A stretch of 35,188 nucleotides of DNA from CAZPGL01 sp964586175 (GCA_964586175.1 CAZPGL010000022.1:1-35188), one strand, 5' to 3'; shown: positions 1-8,053, counted from the stretch's first letter. The notes: a model not told the origin generated them from the letters alone. Program-made: numbers and translations.

Positions 1-1047
1 GCCAACTGGATGTTCGACCGCATCACCAACGACGAGCTGTGGTCGTGCACCTCGTGCCGGGCCTGCGACGAGATCTGCCCGGTCAACATCGAGATCCTCG
101 ACAAGATCCTCGACATGCGCCGCTACCTGTCGCTCATGGAATCCGACTTCCCGTCCGAGTTGGGCGCCGCCTACCGATCCATGGAGAACTCGGGCAACCC
201 GTGGGGCCTGTCGCAGAGCGAACGCACCGACTGGGTCGGCGACCTCGAGGGCATCGAGGTCCTCGACGGCGGCGACCCGTTCGACGCCGAGTACCTGTAC
301 TGGGTGGGCTGCGCCGGCGCCTTCGACGACAAGAACAAGAAGGTGTCGCGGGCCATGGCCCAGCTGCTGCAGCGGGCCGGCGTGTCGTTCTCGATCCTCG
401 GGCCGTCCGAGATGTGCACCGGCGACCCGGCCCGGCGCTCCGGCAACGAGTACATCTTCCAGATGCTGGCCATGCAGAACGTCGAGACCCTCGACGGCAT
501 GGGCGTCAAGAAGATCATCACCCAGTGCCCCCACTGCTTCAACACCTTGAGCAACGAGTACCCGCAGCTGGGCGGCCATTACGAGGTCGTCCACCACAGC
601 CAACTGCTCGAGTGGCTCATCGACCAGGGACGCCTCGACATGAGCGGCGCCAACCTGGACGAGCGCATCGTGTACCACGACTCCTGCTACCTGGGTCGCC
701 ACAACGACGTGTACCAAGCGCCTCGCCGGGTCATCGCCTCGCTGGGCGGCATCGAGGTCGTCGAGGCCGAACGCAACGGCACGAAAGGCATGTGCTGTGG
801 CGCCGGTGGTGGCCGCATGTTCATGGAGGAGCACATCGGCAAGAACATCAACGTCGAACGCTCCCAGGAACTGCTGGCCACCGGAGCCAGCCGCATCGCC
901 ACCGCCTGCCCGTTCTGCTACGTCATGATCGACGACGGCGTGAAGGGCGAGGGTGTCGACGAGAGTGAGGTCAAGGTGGGCGACATCGCCCTCCACGTGC
1001 TCGACGCCCTCGAAGCGGGCGAGCGGGCAGCCACCGCCGACGCGTAA
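1..1047 (+). CDS. Fe-S oxidoreductase (CCG-domain, HdrD/FadF-like), 5' truncated
   Basis: The frame is open from base 1, so the N-terminus lies outside the window; about 348 residues are seen. A ferredoxin-type CxxCxxCxxxCP motif (SCTSCRACDEICP) opens the visible part. It is followed by the two cysteine-rich CCG domains of heterodisulfide-reductase subunit D-like proteins, including DSCYLGRHND and the hallmark CCGAGGGRMFMEE. Proteins of this type pass electrons between flavoproteins (ETF, acyl-CoA dehydrogenases) and membrane quinones. The missing front part would probably hold membrane helices and the first 4Fe-4S motif. A role in fatty acid or ETF electron transfer is inferred from the family. 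The precise partner cannot be seen here. Confidence 0.88.
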   Translation, partial: ANWMFDRITNDELWSCTSCRACDEICPVNIEILDKILDMRRYLSLMESDFPSELGAAYRSMENSGNPWGLSQSERTDWVGDLEGIEVLDGGDPFDAEYLYWVGCAGAFDDKNKKVSRAMAQLLQRAGVSFSILGPSEMCTGDPARRSGNEYIFQMLAMQNVETLDGMGVKKIITQCPHCFNTLSNEYPQLGGHYEVVHHSQLLEWLIDQGRLDMSGANLDERIVYHDSCYLGRHNDVYQAPRRVIASLGGIEVVEAERNGTKGMCCGAGGGRMFMEEHIGKNINVERSQELLATGASRIATACPFCYVMIDDGVKGEGVDESEVKVGDIALHVLDALEAGERAATADA

Positions 1048-1053
1048 CCGCCC

Positions 1054-1075
1054 GGCCGGCCCATTCGAGCCGGTC
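1054..1075. terminator. Possible hairpin between convergent genes
   Basis: GGCCGGC (1054-1060) can pair with GCCGGTC (1069-1075), with one G-U pair and an 8-nt loop. It lies in the 27-bp gap between the convergent Fe-S oxidoreductase and dcd stop codons. There is no T-run on either side, so this would be a U-tract-less hairpin at best. Weak call. Confidence 0.25.
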
Positions 1076-1641
1076 TAGCGGCCGAAGTTCTCCCAGTAGC
1101 GGCTGGGCCGGGGGCCCTCCTGGCCGCGGTACTTCGAGCCCAACACGCCCGACCCGTACGGGTTGTCGGCCGCCGTGGTCATCTGCACGAACGAGATCTG
1201 GCCGATCTTCATGCCCGCGTACAAGGTGATGGGCAGGCTGGCCACGTTCGACAACTCGAGGGTGAGCTGACCGTCCCAGCCGGCATCGACGTACCCGGCC
1301 GTCGAGTGGATGAGCAGGCCCAACCGGCCCAGACTGGACTTGCCCTCCAGGCGGGCCACCAGGTCGTCGGGCAGGGCTACCCGCTCCGAGGTCGACCCGA
1401 GCACGAACTCGCCGGGATGCAGGATGAACGGCTCGTCGCCGATCACCTCGACCTGTTCGGTCAGGTCGGTCAGGTCCTGGCGCACGTCGATGTGGCCCAT
1501 GGTGTGGTTGCGGAACACCAGAAACCGGTGGTCGAGGTGCAGGTCGACCGACGACGGCTGGACGCAGGAGTCGTCGAAGGGTTCGATGACGATGCGGCCG
1601 TCGGCGATGGCCTCGCGGATCGAACGGTCGGACAGGATCAT
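1075..1641 (-). CDS. dcd: dCTP deaminase (probably bifunctional dCTP deaminase/dUTPase)
   Basis: This 188-aa protein converts dCTP toward dUMP for thymidylate synthesis. The start is ATG at 1641 (MILSDRSIREAI), the universal start of the family; an in-frame GTG/ATG extension upstream to 1683 would overlap the preceding gene and is not conserved. The core GKSSLGRLGLL-HSTAGYVDAGWDG-LTLELSN is intact. Ser102, Arg106 and the catalytic Glu129 fall at the same numbers as in the Mycobacterium tuberculosis enzyme, as does the C-terminal GSKYRGQ-GP-PSR lid. That mycobacterial form does both deamination and dUTP hydrolysis, so bifunctionality is inferred. It lies 13 bp after the ureohydrolase stop, probably in one transcript. 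Confidence 0.95.
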   Translation of the reverse strand: MILSDRSIREAIADGRIVIEPFDDSCVQPSSVDLHLDHRFLVFRNHTMGHIDVRQDLTDLTEQVEVIGDEPFILHPGEFVLGSTSERVALPDDLVARLEGKSSLGRLGLLIHSTAGYVDAGWDGQLTLELSNVASLPITLYAGMKIGQISFVQMTTAADNPYGSGVLGSKYRGQEGPRPSRYWENFGR

Positions 1642-1654
1642 GGCGCCGGTGATG

Positions 1655-2656
1655 CTAGGCCGGGTCGGAGCCCGTCGCGACACGGTCGGCGATGAGCGAC
1701 ACGATCTCGAACATCACCGCCATCGACCGGTAGCTGGTGATGTGGTTGGGCGAGTCGACGGTCGGCATCAGACAGACCACGTCTCCGCCGATCACGTTCC
1801 TGCCCCGTACCGAACGCAGGAGTTGCACCACCTGGTCCATACCGAAGCCCTCGATGCCGGCCTCGATGTTGGCCACCCCCGGGGCCACCGTCGGGTCGAG
1901 GCAGTCGAGATCGAAGGTGATGTACAGCGGTCGGTCGCCGATGCGCTCGTCGATGATCTCCATCACCCGCTCGGGGCCCATGGCGTCGTAGTCGACCTTG
2001 CGGATCACCTCGTACCCGAGGGCGTACGACGGGTCCAGCCAGTCGAGCGTCCGTACGTTGCCGCGGATGCCGACCTGCACCGAATGCTCAGGGTCGACGT
2101 GCCCACCGTCGACGAGGTAGCTGGCCCAGTGGGCGGCCGACTTCACCGCACCGAGGAAGTGGGGGATGTTGTGGTATGCGTCGGTGTGAGCGTCGAAATG
2201 GAGCAGGCAGGCCTTCTCGCCGCCGGTCAACCGGGCACCTTCCCCTGCGATGCCCTGGAGGATGCCGCCGGTGATCGAATGGTCGCCGCCGATCGACACC
2301 GGGCGACAGCCGGCAGCGCCGACCTCCCGGTAGAAGGCGGTGATGTCTTCGATGCACGCCTCGTTGTCGTTGGCCTTGGGCAGGGGGACGTCGCCCAGGT
2401 CGTTGATGCGACACGCCTCCCACGGGTCGATGCCGAAGTCGCCGTGCACCCGCCGGCCGAGTGCCGAGATGTCCCGCACGGCCCGCGGGCCAAGGTGCTG
2501 GTCACGCTGGGTGGTGCCGTTCCCGGTGCTGTGGGGCACGCCGACCAGACCGATGTCGGCGTTGGCCGGATCGGGATCGTGGGGGCACCGGAACAGCGTG
2601 GGGATGCCGTGCCAGAACAGGCCCTCCATCATGCGCTGTTGGTCGGAGCGGGCCAT
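1655..2656 (-). CDS. Agmatinase/arginase family ureohydrolase
   Basis: A 333-aa binuclear Mn enzyme that hydrolyses a guanidino group to urea plus an amine. All three metal-binding motifs are present: GGDHS with His126, HFDAHTD with Asp155, His157 and Asp159, and TFDLDCLDP with Asp249 and Asp251. The start is ATG at 2656 because a good GGAGG site sits 6 nt upstream; an earlier in-frame codon at 2821 would overlap the HD gene. The exact substrate (agmatine, guanidinobutyrate, other guanidino acid or guanidine) cannot be read from sequence. It follows the HD-domain gene by 44 bp and precedes dcd. Confidence 0.9.
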   Translation of the reverse strand: MARSDQQRMMEGLFWHGIPTLFRCPHDPDPANADIGLVGVPHSTGNGTTQRDQHLGPRAVRDISALGRRVHGDFGIDPWEACRINDLGDVPLPKANDNEACIEDITAFYREVGAAGCRPVSIGGDHSITGGILQGIAGEGARLTGGEKACLLHFDAHTDAYHNIPHFLGAVKSAAHWASYLVDGGHVDPEHSVQVGIRGNVRTLDWLDPSYALGYEVIRKVDYDAMGPERVMEIIDERIGDRPLYITFDLDCLDPTVAPGVANIEAGIEGFGMDQVVQLLRSVRGRNVIGGDVVCLMPTVDSPNHITSYRSMAVMFEIVSLIADRVATGSDPA

Positions 2657-2700
2657 CGGGGCCTCCAGGTTCGTCGACGGGAGACGTCGGCGCGGTCGGG

Positions 2701-3291
2701 TCAGCGCCAGGGGTTGGTGCCGAACACCTGCCGGATCAGCGGCTCGTAGTGCTCGAGCGGGTTCGAGTCGTAGCCCGGGTCGAACGCCGGCGAGTCGTAT
2801 TCGGCACAGAACTCCTCGCAATACCCGTAGTGGGGGCTGTCGGCGAACCGGTCGCGGGTGTTGCGGTCCATACCCAGGTGGTGCCAGAAGTAGTACCCCT
2901 GGAAAATGCCGTGGTGTTCGACCATCCAGTGGTTGGCCTCGGACACGAACGGTTTGAGGATGGCCGCGGCCACGTCCGGGTGGTTGTAGGGGGTCAGCGG
3001 ATCACCGAGGTCGTGGAGCAGGGCGCACAGCACGTACTCGTCGTCGCGGCCGTCCCGCTCGGCCCGGGTCGCCGTCTGGACGCTGTGCTCCAGGCGGTCG
3101 ACCGGGAACCCGCCATAGTCGTTGCGCAGGTGTTCGAACTGCTCGAGGATGCGGTCGGGCAGCCCGTGCTCGAGTTCGGCCCGCTGCTCCATGATGAGCA
3201 TCCAGTCGTCCCTCGTCGACTCCTGGAACGACCGGAACGACGCCCGGGGGGCGTCGCTGGGGCCGGAGGTGGGCTCGGCGGTCTGGGTCAC
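2701..3291 (-). CDS. HD-domain protein resembling PhnZ/MIOX-type diiron oxygenases
   Basis: 196 aa from a GTG start at 3291. This start is chosen because it overlaps the stop of the VOC gene in a 4-bp GTGA junction; the upstream extension to 3369 is low-complexity. The ligand pattern is His69 (LEHSVQTA), His93-Asp94 (ALLHDLGD), His104 (YNHPDVAA), His126/127 (MVEHHGIFQGYY) and a late Asp (166 or 171). Spacing and surrounding text look more like the HD-fold mixed-valent diiron oxygenases (PhnZ, TmpB, myo-inositol oxygenase) than like nucleotide phosphohydrolases. PhnZ cleaves the C-P bond of a hydroxylated aminophosphonate. Substrate here is unknown; a plain HD phosphohydrolase is the alternative. 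Confidence 0.75.
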   Translation of the reverse strand: MTQTAEPTSGPSDAPRASFRSFQESTRDDWMLIMEQRAELEHGLPDRILEQFEHLRNDYGGFPVDRLEHSVQTATRAERDGRDDEYVLCALLHDLGDPLTPYNHPDVAAAILKPFVSEANHWMVEHHGIFQGYYFWHHLGMDRNTRDRFADSPHYGYCEEFCAEYDSPAFDPGYDSNPLEHYEPLIRQVFGTNPWR

Positions 3292-3527
3292 GGCTGCTCC
3301 TCGAACTGGGCGTCGGCCTCCATTGTCGCCGCATCGCCGGGCCCCTGCCCAGGCGTGGCCAACGACCATCTGTGGCCGTACGGGTCGAGAACCCTCGCGT
3401 GGCGGTCGCCCCAGAACATGTCCTCGGGCCCGAACTCGAGGGTGACGCCTGTGGCCACCGCCCGGGCCGTGGCCGCGCTGATCTCGGGCACCACGTCGGT
3501 GCGGAGCGGTCGGTGCGGTTCGGTCAT
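3288..3527 (-). CDS. Half-size VOC (glyoxalase/PhnB-like) protein
   Basis: 79 aa. The segment TARAVATGVTLEFGPEDMFWGDRHARVLDPYGHRWSLAT (split here only by function) corresponds to the C-terminal beta-alpha-beta3 module of PhnB/glyoxalase-like proteins, which normally carry two modules in about 130-150 aa. The N-terminal module is absent. It is not simply cut off: the ATG at 3527 sits 7 nt downstream of a TACGCT -10 box, as in the other leaderless starts of this window. It overlaps the next gene by 4 bp, so it is probably expressed and coupled to the HD protein. It may work as a dimer of single modules or be a degraded remnant. Confidence 0.65.
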   Translation of the reverse strand: MTEPHRPLRTDVVPEISAATARAVATGVTLEFGPEDMFWGDRHARVLDPYGHRWSLATPGQGPGDAATMEADAQFEEQP

Positions 3528-3534
3528 GCCGGCG

Positions 3535-3540
3535 AGCGTA
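3535..3540 (-). promoter_or_regulatory. -10 box of leaderless VOC transcript
   Basis: TACGCT on the minus strand, followed by 7 nt and then the ATG at 3527. This fits the actinobacterial TANNNT -10 element of leaderless transcripts. No convincing -35 element is seen. Confidence 0.4.
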
Positions 3541-3753
3541 GATCAGACGCGGCTTGAGCGGTTCAGAGCCATCAGGTCCAGCCAGCGTCGACGACCGGCG
3601 GGCCGTCCAGCACGTCGGCCAGGGCGACGATCATCGAACTCGGGTGGGGCCGGGATGTCGAACAGGACAGCGGCGACATGGCCCTACCGCGATGCGGCGG
3701 CCTTCAGGCGACCGTGCACCTCAGCGAAGCCGAACCGGATCGAGACCACCGAC

Positions 3754-3772
3754 ATGACCACAGTGTGGTCAT
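3754..3772. promoter_or_regulatory. Perfect 19-bp palindrome, operator candidate
   Basis: ATGACCACA-G-TGTGGTCAT: 9-bp arms around one central base, 18 bp past the sulfatase stop codon. The single-base centre and the lack of a T-run argue against a terminator and for a dimeric repressor site. No regulator gene lies next to it. Confidence 0.45.
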
Positions 3773-3789
3773 CTGTCGCCAACCCCGGT

Positions 3790-5271
3790 TCAGCAGCCGA
3801 ACTCCTCGGCTTCATAGGCCTTCAGGCGCTCGAAGTGCTCCCGAACTTCGTGGCGGCGGCTGCGGTCGTGGGCCAGGTTGACCAGCTCGTGGGGGTCGTC
3901 GGCAGCCTCGTACCACTCGTGGTCGTGGTCGTCGAAGGCGGCGTCCACGTCGAACACCTTGGTGGCCTGGCTGCCCTCGGGCACGTTGCCCTGCCGGTCG
4001 ACCCCGCCGCCGATGCCGTAGTAGCGGGCGTACTTGGTGGTGCCGTCGAAGAAGCCGCGCACCGCGTAGCGACAGTTGCGCAGCAGGTCGGACTGGGCGG
4101 CGTCCTGGGCGAACAGCACGTGGTCGCGCACCGAGGTGGCCGGGTCGGCCAGCACCGGGCCCAGGTCGACCCCCGAAAGGGCCGAAGTGTCGCCCCCGCC
4201 GGCGGCGACCAGGGTGGTGGCCAGATCCACGTGGGTGGCCAGGGCGTCGGTCCGCGTTCCGGCCGGCACACCGGGAGCCTTGACGATCAACGGCACCCCC
4301 ATGACCTCCTCGTACACGCACGGCAACTTGGCCCGCAGCCCGTGCGAACCACAGGCATCGCCGTGGTCGGAGGTGTAGACGATCATGGTGTCGTCGTAGA
4401 TCCCGAGGCGGTCGAGGGCGGCGAGCAGCCGGGCCAGGTTGACGTCGAGTTCCTCGTGGAGCCAGGCGTAGTAGTCGAGGCCCCGCAGCCACGTGTCGTG
4501 GTCGTCGAGGTCGATGCGGCCCACCATGTGCTCGGTGTTGCGGACCTGACGCCACGCCCGCTGGATCTCCGGCTTGGTGTGCAGGTCGTCATCGAAGTTG
4601 GCCGGCAGGGTGTCGAAACGCCGCGGGTAGTCCTCGGGGGGGAACTCCAAATCCACGTCCTTCAGATACAGGTCGTGGATGAACCGGAGGGCGGCCGCGG
4701 TCTCCGGGTCGCCGTCCTGGTACGAGCGGTGGTCGGCCGGGTACCACATGATGTCGTGCGGGTTGACGAGGGCCACGGTGAGGCACCACGGCTCGGTCCG
4801 GTCACCATGCTCACCCAGCCAGTCGATGGCCTGGTCGGTGATGATCGGGTCGAAGTGGCGTCCGGTCCAGGCGTTGCCGGTGAACTGCTTGTCGTCGCCC
4901 TCCCAGTCCAGATACCCGTAGGACACCATGTCGGGCTGGCCGCCGTGGGAGAGGTGCCACTTGCCGAGGTAGGACGACCGGTAGCCGGCGTCGGTCAGCA
5001 ACGACCCGATGGTCGGGGTGGCCGGATCCAGCGGGGTGTGGGTGGGGAAGCTGACGTTGCCGGCCACCCCGTGCTGGTGGAGGTAGCGCCCGGTGTACAG
5101 GCTGGCCCGGGACGGCGAGCACGGTGATGAGTGGGTGTAGTAGCGGTCGAACGACAGGCCGTCCTCCCGGAGCCGGCGGTGGGCCGGGAGGTCGACCACC
5201 CCGGTCATCCAGTCGTTGCGGCGTTCCTCGTCGGAGACGATGAGCAGGATGTTGGGCCAGCGTGCAGGCAT
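3790..5271 (-). CDS. Sulfatase (formylglycine-dependent, type I)
   Basis: 493 aa. It hydrolyses sulfate esters using a formylglycine made from Cys51 in the motif CSPSR (Cys51 to Arg55). Other active-site elements are Asp14 in IVSDEE, GKWH (Lys104, His106), and YTSDHGD (Asp302, His303) for Ca2+ binding and catalysis. No signal peptide is evident, so it looks cytoplasmic, or acts on an imported small sulfate ester or phosphonate/choline-sulfate-like compound. The maturation enzyme (FGE/anSME) is not in the window. The ATG at 5271 follows a well-formed promoter with an embedded palindrome, so it seems to have its own control although it follows the ALDH gene by only 42 bp. Confidence 0.93.
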   Translation of the reverse strand: MPARWPNILLIVSDEERRNDWMTGVVDLPAHRRLREDGLSFDRYYTHSSPCSPSRASLYTGRYLHQHGVAGNVSFPTHTPLDPATPTIGSLLTDAGYRSSYLGKWHLSHGGQPDMVSYGYLDWEGDDKQFTGNAWTGRHFDPIITDQAIDWLGEHGDRTEPWCLTVALVNPHDIMWYPADHRSYQDGDPETAAALRFIHDLYLKDVDLEFPPEDYPRRFDTLPANFDDDLHTKPEIQRAWRQVRNTEHMVGRIDLDDHDTWLRGLDYYAWLHEELDVNLARLLAALDRLGIYDDTMIVYTSDHGDACGSHGLRAKLPCVYEEVMGVPLIVKAPGVPAGTRTDALATHVDLATTLVAAGGGDTSALSGVDLGPVLADPATSVRDHVLFAQDAAQSDLLRNCRYAVRGFFDGTTKYARYYGIGGGVDRQGNVPEGSQATKVFDVDAAFDDHDHEWYEAADDPHELVNLAHDRSRRHEVREHFERLKAYEAEEFGC

Positions 5272-5277
5272 GGCCTG

Positions 5278-5306
5278 ATTGTAAGAGTGTCCTCTTACTC
5301 GGACAA
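5278..5306 (-). promoter_or_regulatory. Sulfatase promoter (leaderless)
   Basis: On the minus strand: -35 TTGTCC (5306-5301), a 17-bp spacer, and -10 TACAAT (5283-5278), followed by 6 nt and the ATG at 5271. This predicts a transcript beginning at or next to the start codon. Match to the consensus: 4/6 for -35 and 5/6 for -10. Confidence 0.6.
5281..5298. promoter_or_regulatory. Operator-like inverted repeat in the sulfatase promoter
   Basis: GTAAGAG-TGTC-CTCTTAC, perfect 7-bp arms with a 4-bp centre. It fills the spacer and the start of the -10 box of the sulfatase promoter, the classic position for a repressor. An alternative reading is a hairpin after the ALDH stop, but no T-run follows on the minus strand. 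Confidence 0.55.
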
Positions 5307-5313
5307 GCCCGGG

Positions 5314-6813
5314 TCAGACGTCGAACGAGATGCCCTGGGCCAACGGCAGATCGGTCGACCAGTTGACGGTGGCGGTCTGCCGACGCATGTAGCCCTTCCA
5401 GGCGTCCGATCCCGACTCCCGACCACCACCGGTGGCCTTCTCGCCGCCGAATGCCCCGCCGATCTCAGCCCCCGACGGCCCGATGTTGACGTTGGCGATC
5501 CCGCAGTCCGAGCCGGCGGCGGCAAGGAAGGCCTCGGCCTCACGCACGTCGGTGGTGAAGATGCACGACGACAGGCCCTGGGGCACGTCGTTGTGGACGG
5601 CCACCGCCTCGGCGAGGTCCCGGTAGCGCAACACGTACAGGATCGGGGCGAAGGTCTCCTCGCGCACCACCGCGGTCTGGGCCGGCATCTCGACGATGGC
5701 CGGACGCACGTACACCCCGTCGCTCCCTCCGGCCCCCTCGACCCGCTGCCCACCGGACACCGTGCCGCCGTCGGCCCGGGCCCGGTCCAGCGCATCCTGC
5801 ATGGCGTCGAAGGCCGCCTCGTCGATGAGCGGGCCCACCAGGACGTGGTCGTCCAACGGGTCACCGACGGGAAGACCCTCGTAGGTGGACCGCAGCCGGG
5901 GTAGCAGCGAGTCGGCCACGTCGTCGTGCACGATCAGCCGCCGCAGGGTCGTGCACCGCTGCCCCGCCGTGCCCACCGCCGAGAACACGATGGCCCGTAC
6001 CGCGAGCTCCAGGTCGGCCGACGGTGCCACCACCATCGCGTTGTTGCCGCCCAACTCGAGGATGCACCGGCCCAGCCGGCCGGCCACCACCCGATTGACC
6101 GCCACGCCCATACGGGTCGACCCGGTGGCCGAAACCACCGGCACCCGCGGATCGGCAGCCAAGGCCTCGCCGACGTCGGGACCGCCGACCACGACCTGCG
6201 ACAGCCCGTCGGGAGCGTCACCGAACCGCTCAATGGCCCGGTCGAGCAGCGCTTGGGTGGCCAGGGCGGTCAGCGGCGTCTTCTCCGACGGCTTCCAGAC
6301 CACCGGGTCACCGCACACCAGCGCCAGGGCGGCGTTCCAGCTCCACGGGGCGACCGGGAAGTTGAAGGCGGTGACGATGCCGCACACCCCCAACGGATGC
6401 CAGGTCTCGCGCATGGCGTGACCGGGCCGCTCCGAGGCGATGGTGAGCCCATAGAGCTGCCGGGACAGACCAACGGCGAAATCGCAGACGTCGATCATCT
6501 CCTGGACCTCGCCCAAGCCCTCCTGGAGGATCTTGCCGCACTCCAGCGACACCAGCCGACCGAGGGCGTCCTTCCCGGCCCGCAGCTCCTCGCCGAAGAG
6601 ACGCACCAACTCACCCCGGCGGGGGGCCGGCACCTCTCGCCACACCTGGAACGCCTCGTCAGCCCGGGTGACGGCGTCGGCCACCTTGGCCGGGGTGGCC
6701 ATAGCCAGCCCGGCGACGACCGAACCGTCGATGGGCGTGCGCACCTCGAGCGGACCGCCGGCGAGGGCATCCGGGTCGAGGCCCGCGTCGATGAGCAACT
6801 GGTGGTAGGTCAT
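5314..6813 (-). CDS. pcd: ALDH7-type aldehyde dehydrogenase (piperideine-6-carboxylate/aminoadipate semialdehyde dehydrogenase)
   Basis: 499 aa, NAD-dependent oxidation of an aldehyde to an acid. It has the ALDH fold motifs FNFPVAPWSWN (Asn151), LELGGNN with general base Glu253, and the nucleophile Cys287 in GTAGQRCTTLRR. The C-terminus (SGAEIGGAFGGEK-TGGGRESGSDAWK-YMRRQT-DLPLAQGI) is almost word for word that of antiquitin/ALDH7A1. This is why L-2-aminoadipate-6-semialdehyde (lysine catabolism) is the favoured substrate. No lysine aminotransferase is next to it, so the pathway is inferred from family only. The sulfatase lies downstream and the RimK gene 18 bp upstream. Confidence 0.9.
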   Translation of the reverse strand: MTYHQLLIDAGLDPDALAGGPLEVRTPIDGSVVAGLAMATPAKVADAVTRADEAFQVWREVPAPRRGELVRLFGEELRAGKDALGRLVSLECGKILQEGLGEVQEMIDVCDFAVGLSRQLYGLTIASERPGHAMRETWHPLGVCGIVTAFNFPVAPWSWNAALALVCGDPVVWKPSEKTPLTALATQALLDRAIERFGDAPDGLSQVVVGGPDVGEALAADPRVPVVSATGSTRMGVAVNRVVAGRLGRCILELGGNNAMVVAPSADLELAVRAIVFSAVGTAGQRCTTLRRLIVHDDVADSLLPRLRSTYEGLPVGDPLDDHVLVGPLIDEAAFDAMQDALDRARADGGTVSGGQRVEGAGGSDGVYVRPAIVEMPAQTAVVREETFAPILYVLRYRDLAEAVAVHNDVPQGLSSCIFTTDVREAEAFLAAAGSDCGIANVNIGPSGAEIGGAFGGEKATGGGRESGSDAWKGYMRRQTATVNWSTDLPLAQGISFDV

Positions 6814-6831
6814 CGGAACTCCTCGAACGGC

Positions 6832-8007
6832 TCAGCTCTCGGGCAGGGGTTGCACTTCGATCCTCCGGTGGCGGCGACGGGGGATCATGTCCCGCATCTC
6901 CTCCAGGCGGCCGAAACACAGCAAGCGGTCGTTCGCCTCCAGCACCCGGACCGGCCGGGGGTTGGGAATGACCAGGGCGCCACGGTGCAGGGTCAGGACC
7001 GTGATGTCCCGATCGGCCAGACCACTCTCAGCCAGGGTCAGCCCGACGAGGTGCGCATCCTCACGCACCAGCAGTTCGGCCACGCCATAGCCGGTGCTCA
7101 CCGACAACCGCTGACGCACATCCAGCTCGGGGAACGCCACCTGGTTGTCGATGTGGTCGATGATCGCTCCGGCGATGTCGAGACCGGTGGCCGCCTCGAT
7201 ACCCCCCAGCCCGGGCGACGAGTTGACCTCCATGATGAGCGGACCGTCATCGCTCTCCAGCATGTCGACCCCGGCGACCCGCAGGCCCATGATCTGGGCG
7301 GCCCGCACCGCGGTGCTCTCCATCTCCTCGGTCAGCTCGACGGCCTCGGCCGAGCCGCCACGATGCACGTTGGAGCGGAACTCGCCGTCGCGGGCGGTGC
7401 GACGCATGGCGCCGACCACCCGGTCGCCGACCACCAGGGCCCGCACGTCACTGCCCCTGCTCTCGGCGATGAACCGCTGGACGAGCACGTTCTGCTTGGT
7501 GCTCTGCAGGGTCTCGATGATGGCCTCGGCCACCTTGTTGTCGGGGGCCAGGATGACGCCGATGCCCTGGGTGCCCTCCAACAGCTTGATGACGACCGGC
7601 GCACCGCCCACCCGTTCGATGGCCGGCAACACGTCGGCCCGATCGCGCACGAACGTGGTGGCCGGAATTCCGATGTCGTGGCGGGACAGGATCTGGATGG
7701 CCCGCAACTTGTCACGGGAGTTGGCGATGCCGTTCGACGTGTTCGGCGTGAACACGTCCATCTGCTCGAACTGACGCACCACGGCCGTGCCGAAGTAGGT
7801 GATCGACGCCCCGATCCGGGGAATGACGGCGTCGAAATCGGACAGCGGCCGACCCCGGTACTGCAGATCGGGCTCGTCGCCGGCCAGGTCGATGGCGAAC
7901 CGCAGGGTGTCGAGCACCCGGACCTCGTGACCCCGCTCGGCTCCGGCCTGGGCCAGACGGGTGGTGCTGTACCCGTCGGGCAGGCGCGACAGGACGGCCA
8001 GTTTCAT
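6832..8007 (-). CDS. RimK-type ATP-grasp glutamate ligase fused to a C-terminal TrkA/RCK_C domain
   Basis: 391 aa versus about 300 for E. coli RimK. Residues 1-290 are a RimK-type ligase: MKLAVLSRLPDGYSTTRLAQAG start, IPRIGAS, NTSNGIANSRDKLRAIQIL, ATP-binding Lys141 in VVIKLLEGTQGIGV, and the metal-site MEVNSSPGLGGIE (Glu260, Asn262). Residues about 300-375 (GYGVAELLVREDAHLVGLTLAESGL to LLCFGRLEEM) form a TrkA_C/RCK_C ligand-binding domain as in K+ channel regulators. ATG at 8007 is chosen because the ligase domain begins there; the extension to 8127 would run through the divergent promoter. RimK ligases add glutamates to protein C-termini. Neighbouring protease and deacylase genes support a modification/removal system. 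Confidence 0.9.
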   Translation of the reverse strand: MKLAVLSRLPDGYSTTRLAQAGAERGHEVRVLDTLRFAIDLAGDEPDLQYRGRPLSDFDAVIPRIGASITYFGTAVVRQFEQMDVFTPNTSNGIANSRDKLRAIQILSRHDIGIPATTFVRDRADVLPAIERVGGAPVVIKLLEGTQGIGVILAPDNKVAEAIIETLQSTKQNVLVQRFIAESRGSDVRALVVGDRVVGAMRRTARDGEFRSNVHRGGSAEAVELTEEMESTAVRAAQIMGLRVAGVDMLESDDGPLIMEVNSSPGLGGIEAATGLDIAGAIIDHIDNQVAFPELDVRQRLSVSTGYGVAELLVREDAHLVGLTLAESGLADRDITVLTLHRGALVIPNPRPVRVLEANDRLLCFGRLEEMRDMIPRRRHRRIEVQPLPES

Positions 8008-8053
8008 GCCGGCGGCCCGTCGTACGGGCACCCGGTCGAGCCGTGGTGCAGGA

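Larger units (their letters stand above)
3528..3789. other. Intergenic region without an intact gene; possible gene relics
   Basis: No full-length gene is visible in these 262 bp. On the minus strand, 3755-3684 could encode a 23-residue peptide containing RFGFAEVHGRLKAAA. This weakly recalls the PEVKxGLVAAAGG stretch of enoyl-CoA hydratases, but a stop follows at once. A second short frame (3679-3572) ends in LDGPPVVDAGWT. Together they suggest remnants of decayed genes, though chance is possible. The palindrome at 3754-3772 and the VOC -10 box lie here. Confidence 0.4.

Noticed and set aside
2461..5127. Very long plus-strand open frame (888 codons) opposite the sulfatase, HD and VOC genes
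   Set aside because: Low-complexity Val/Gly/Arg-rich translation with no domain. The opposite strand carries intact enzymes with active-site motifs. It is a GC-driven shadow.
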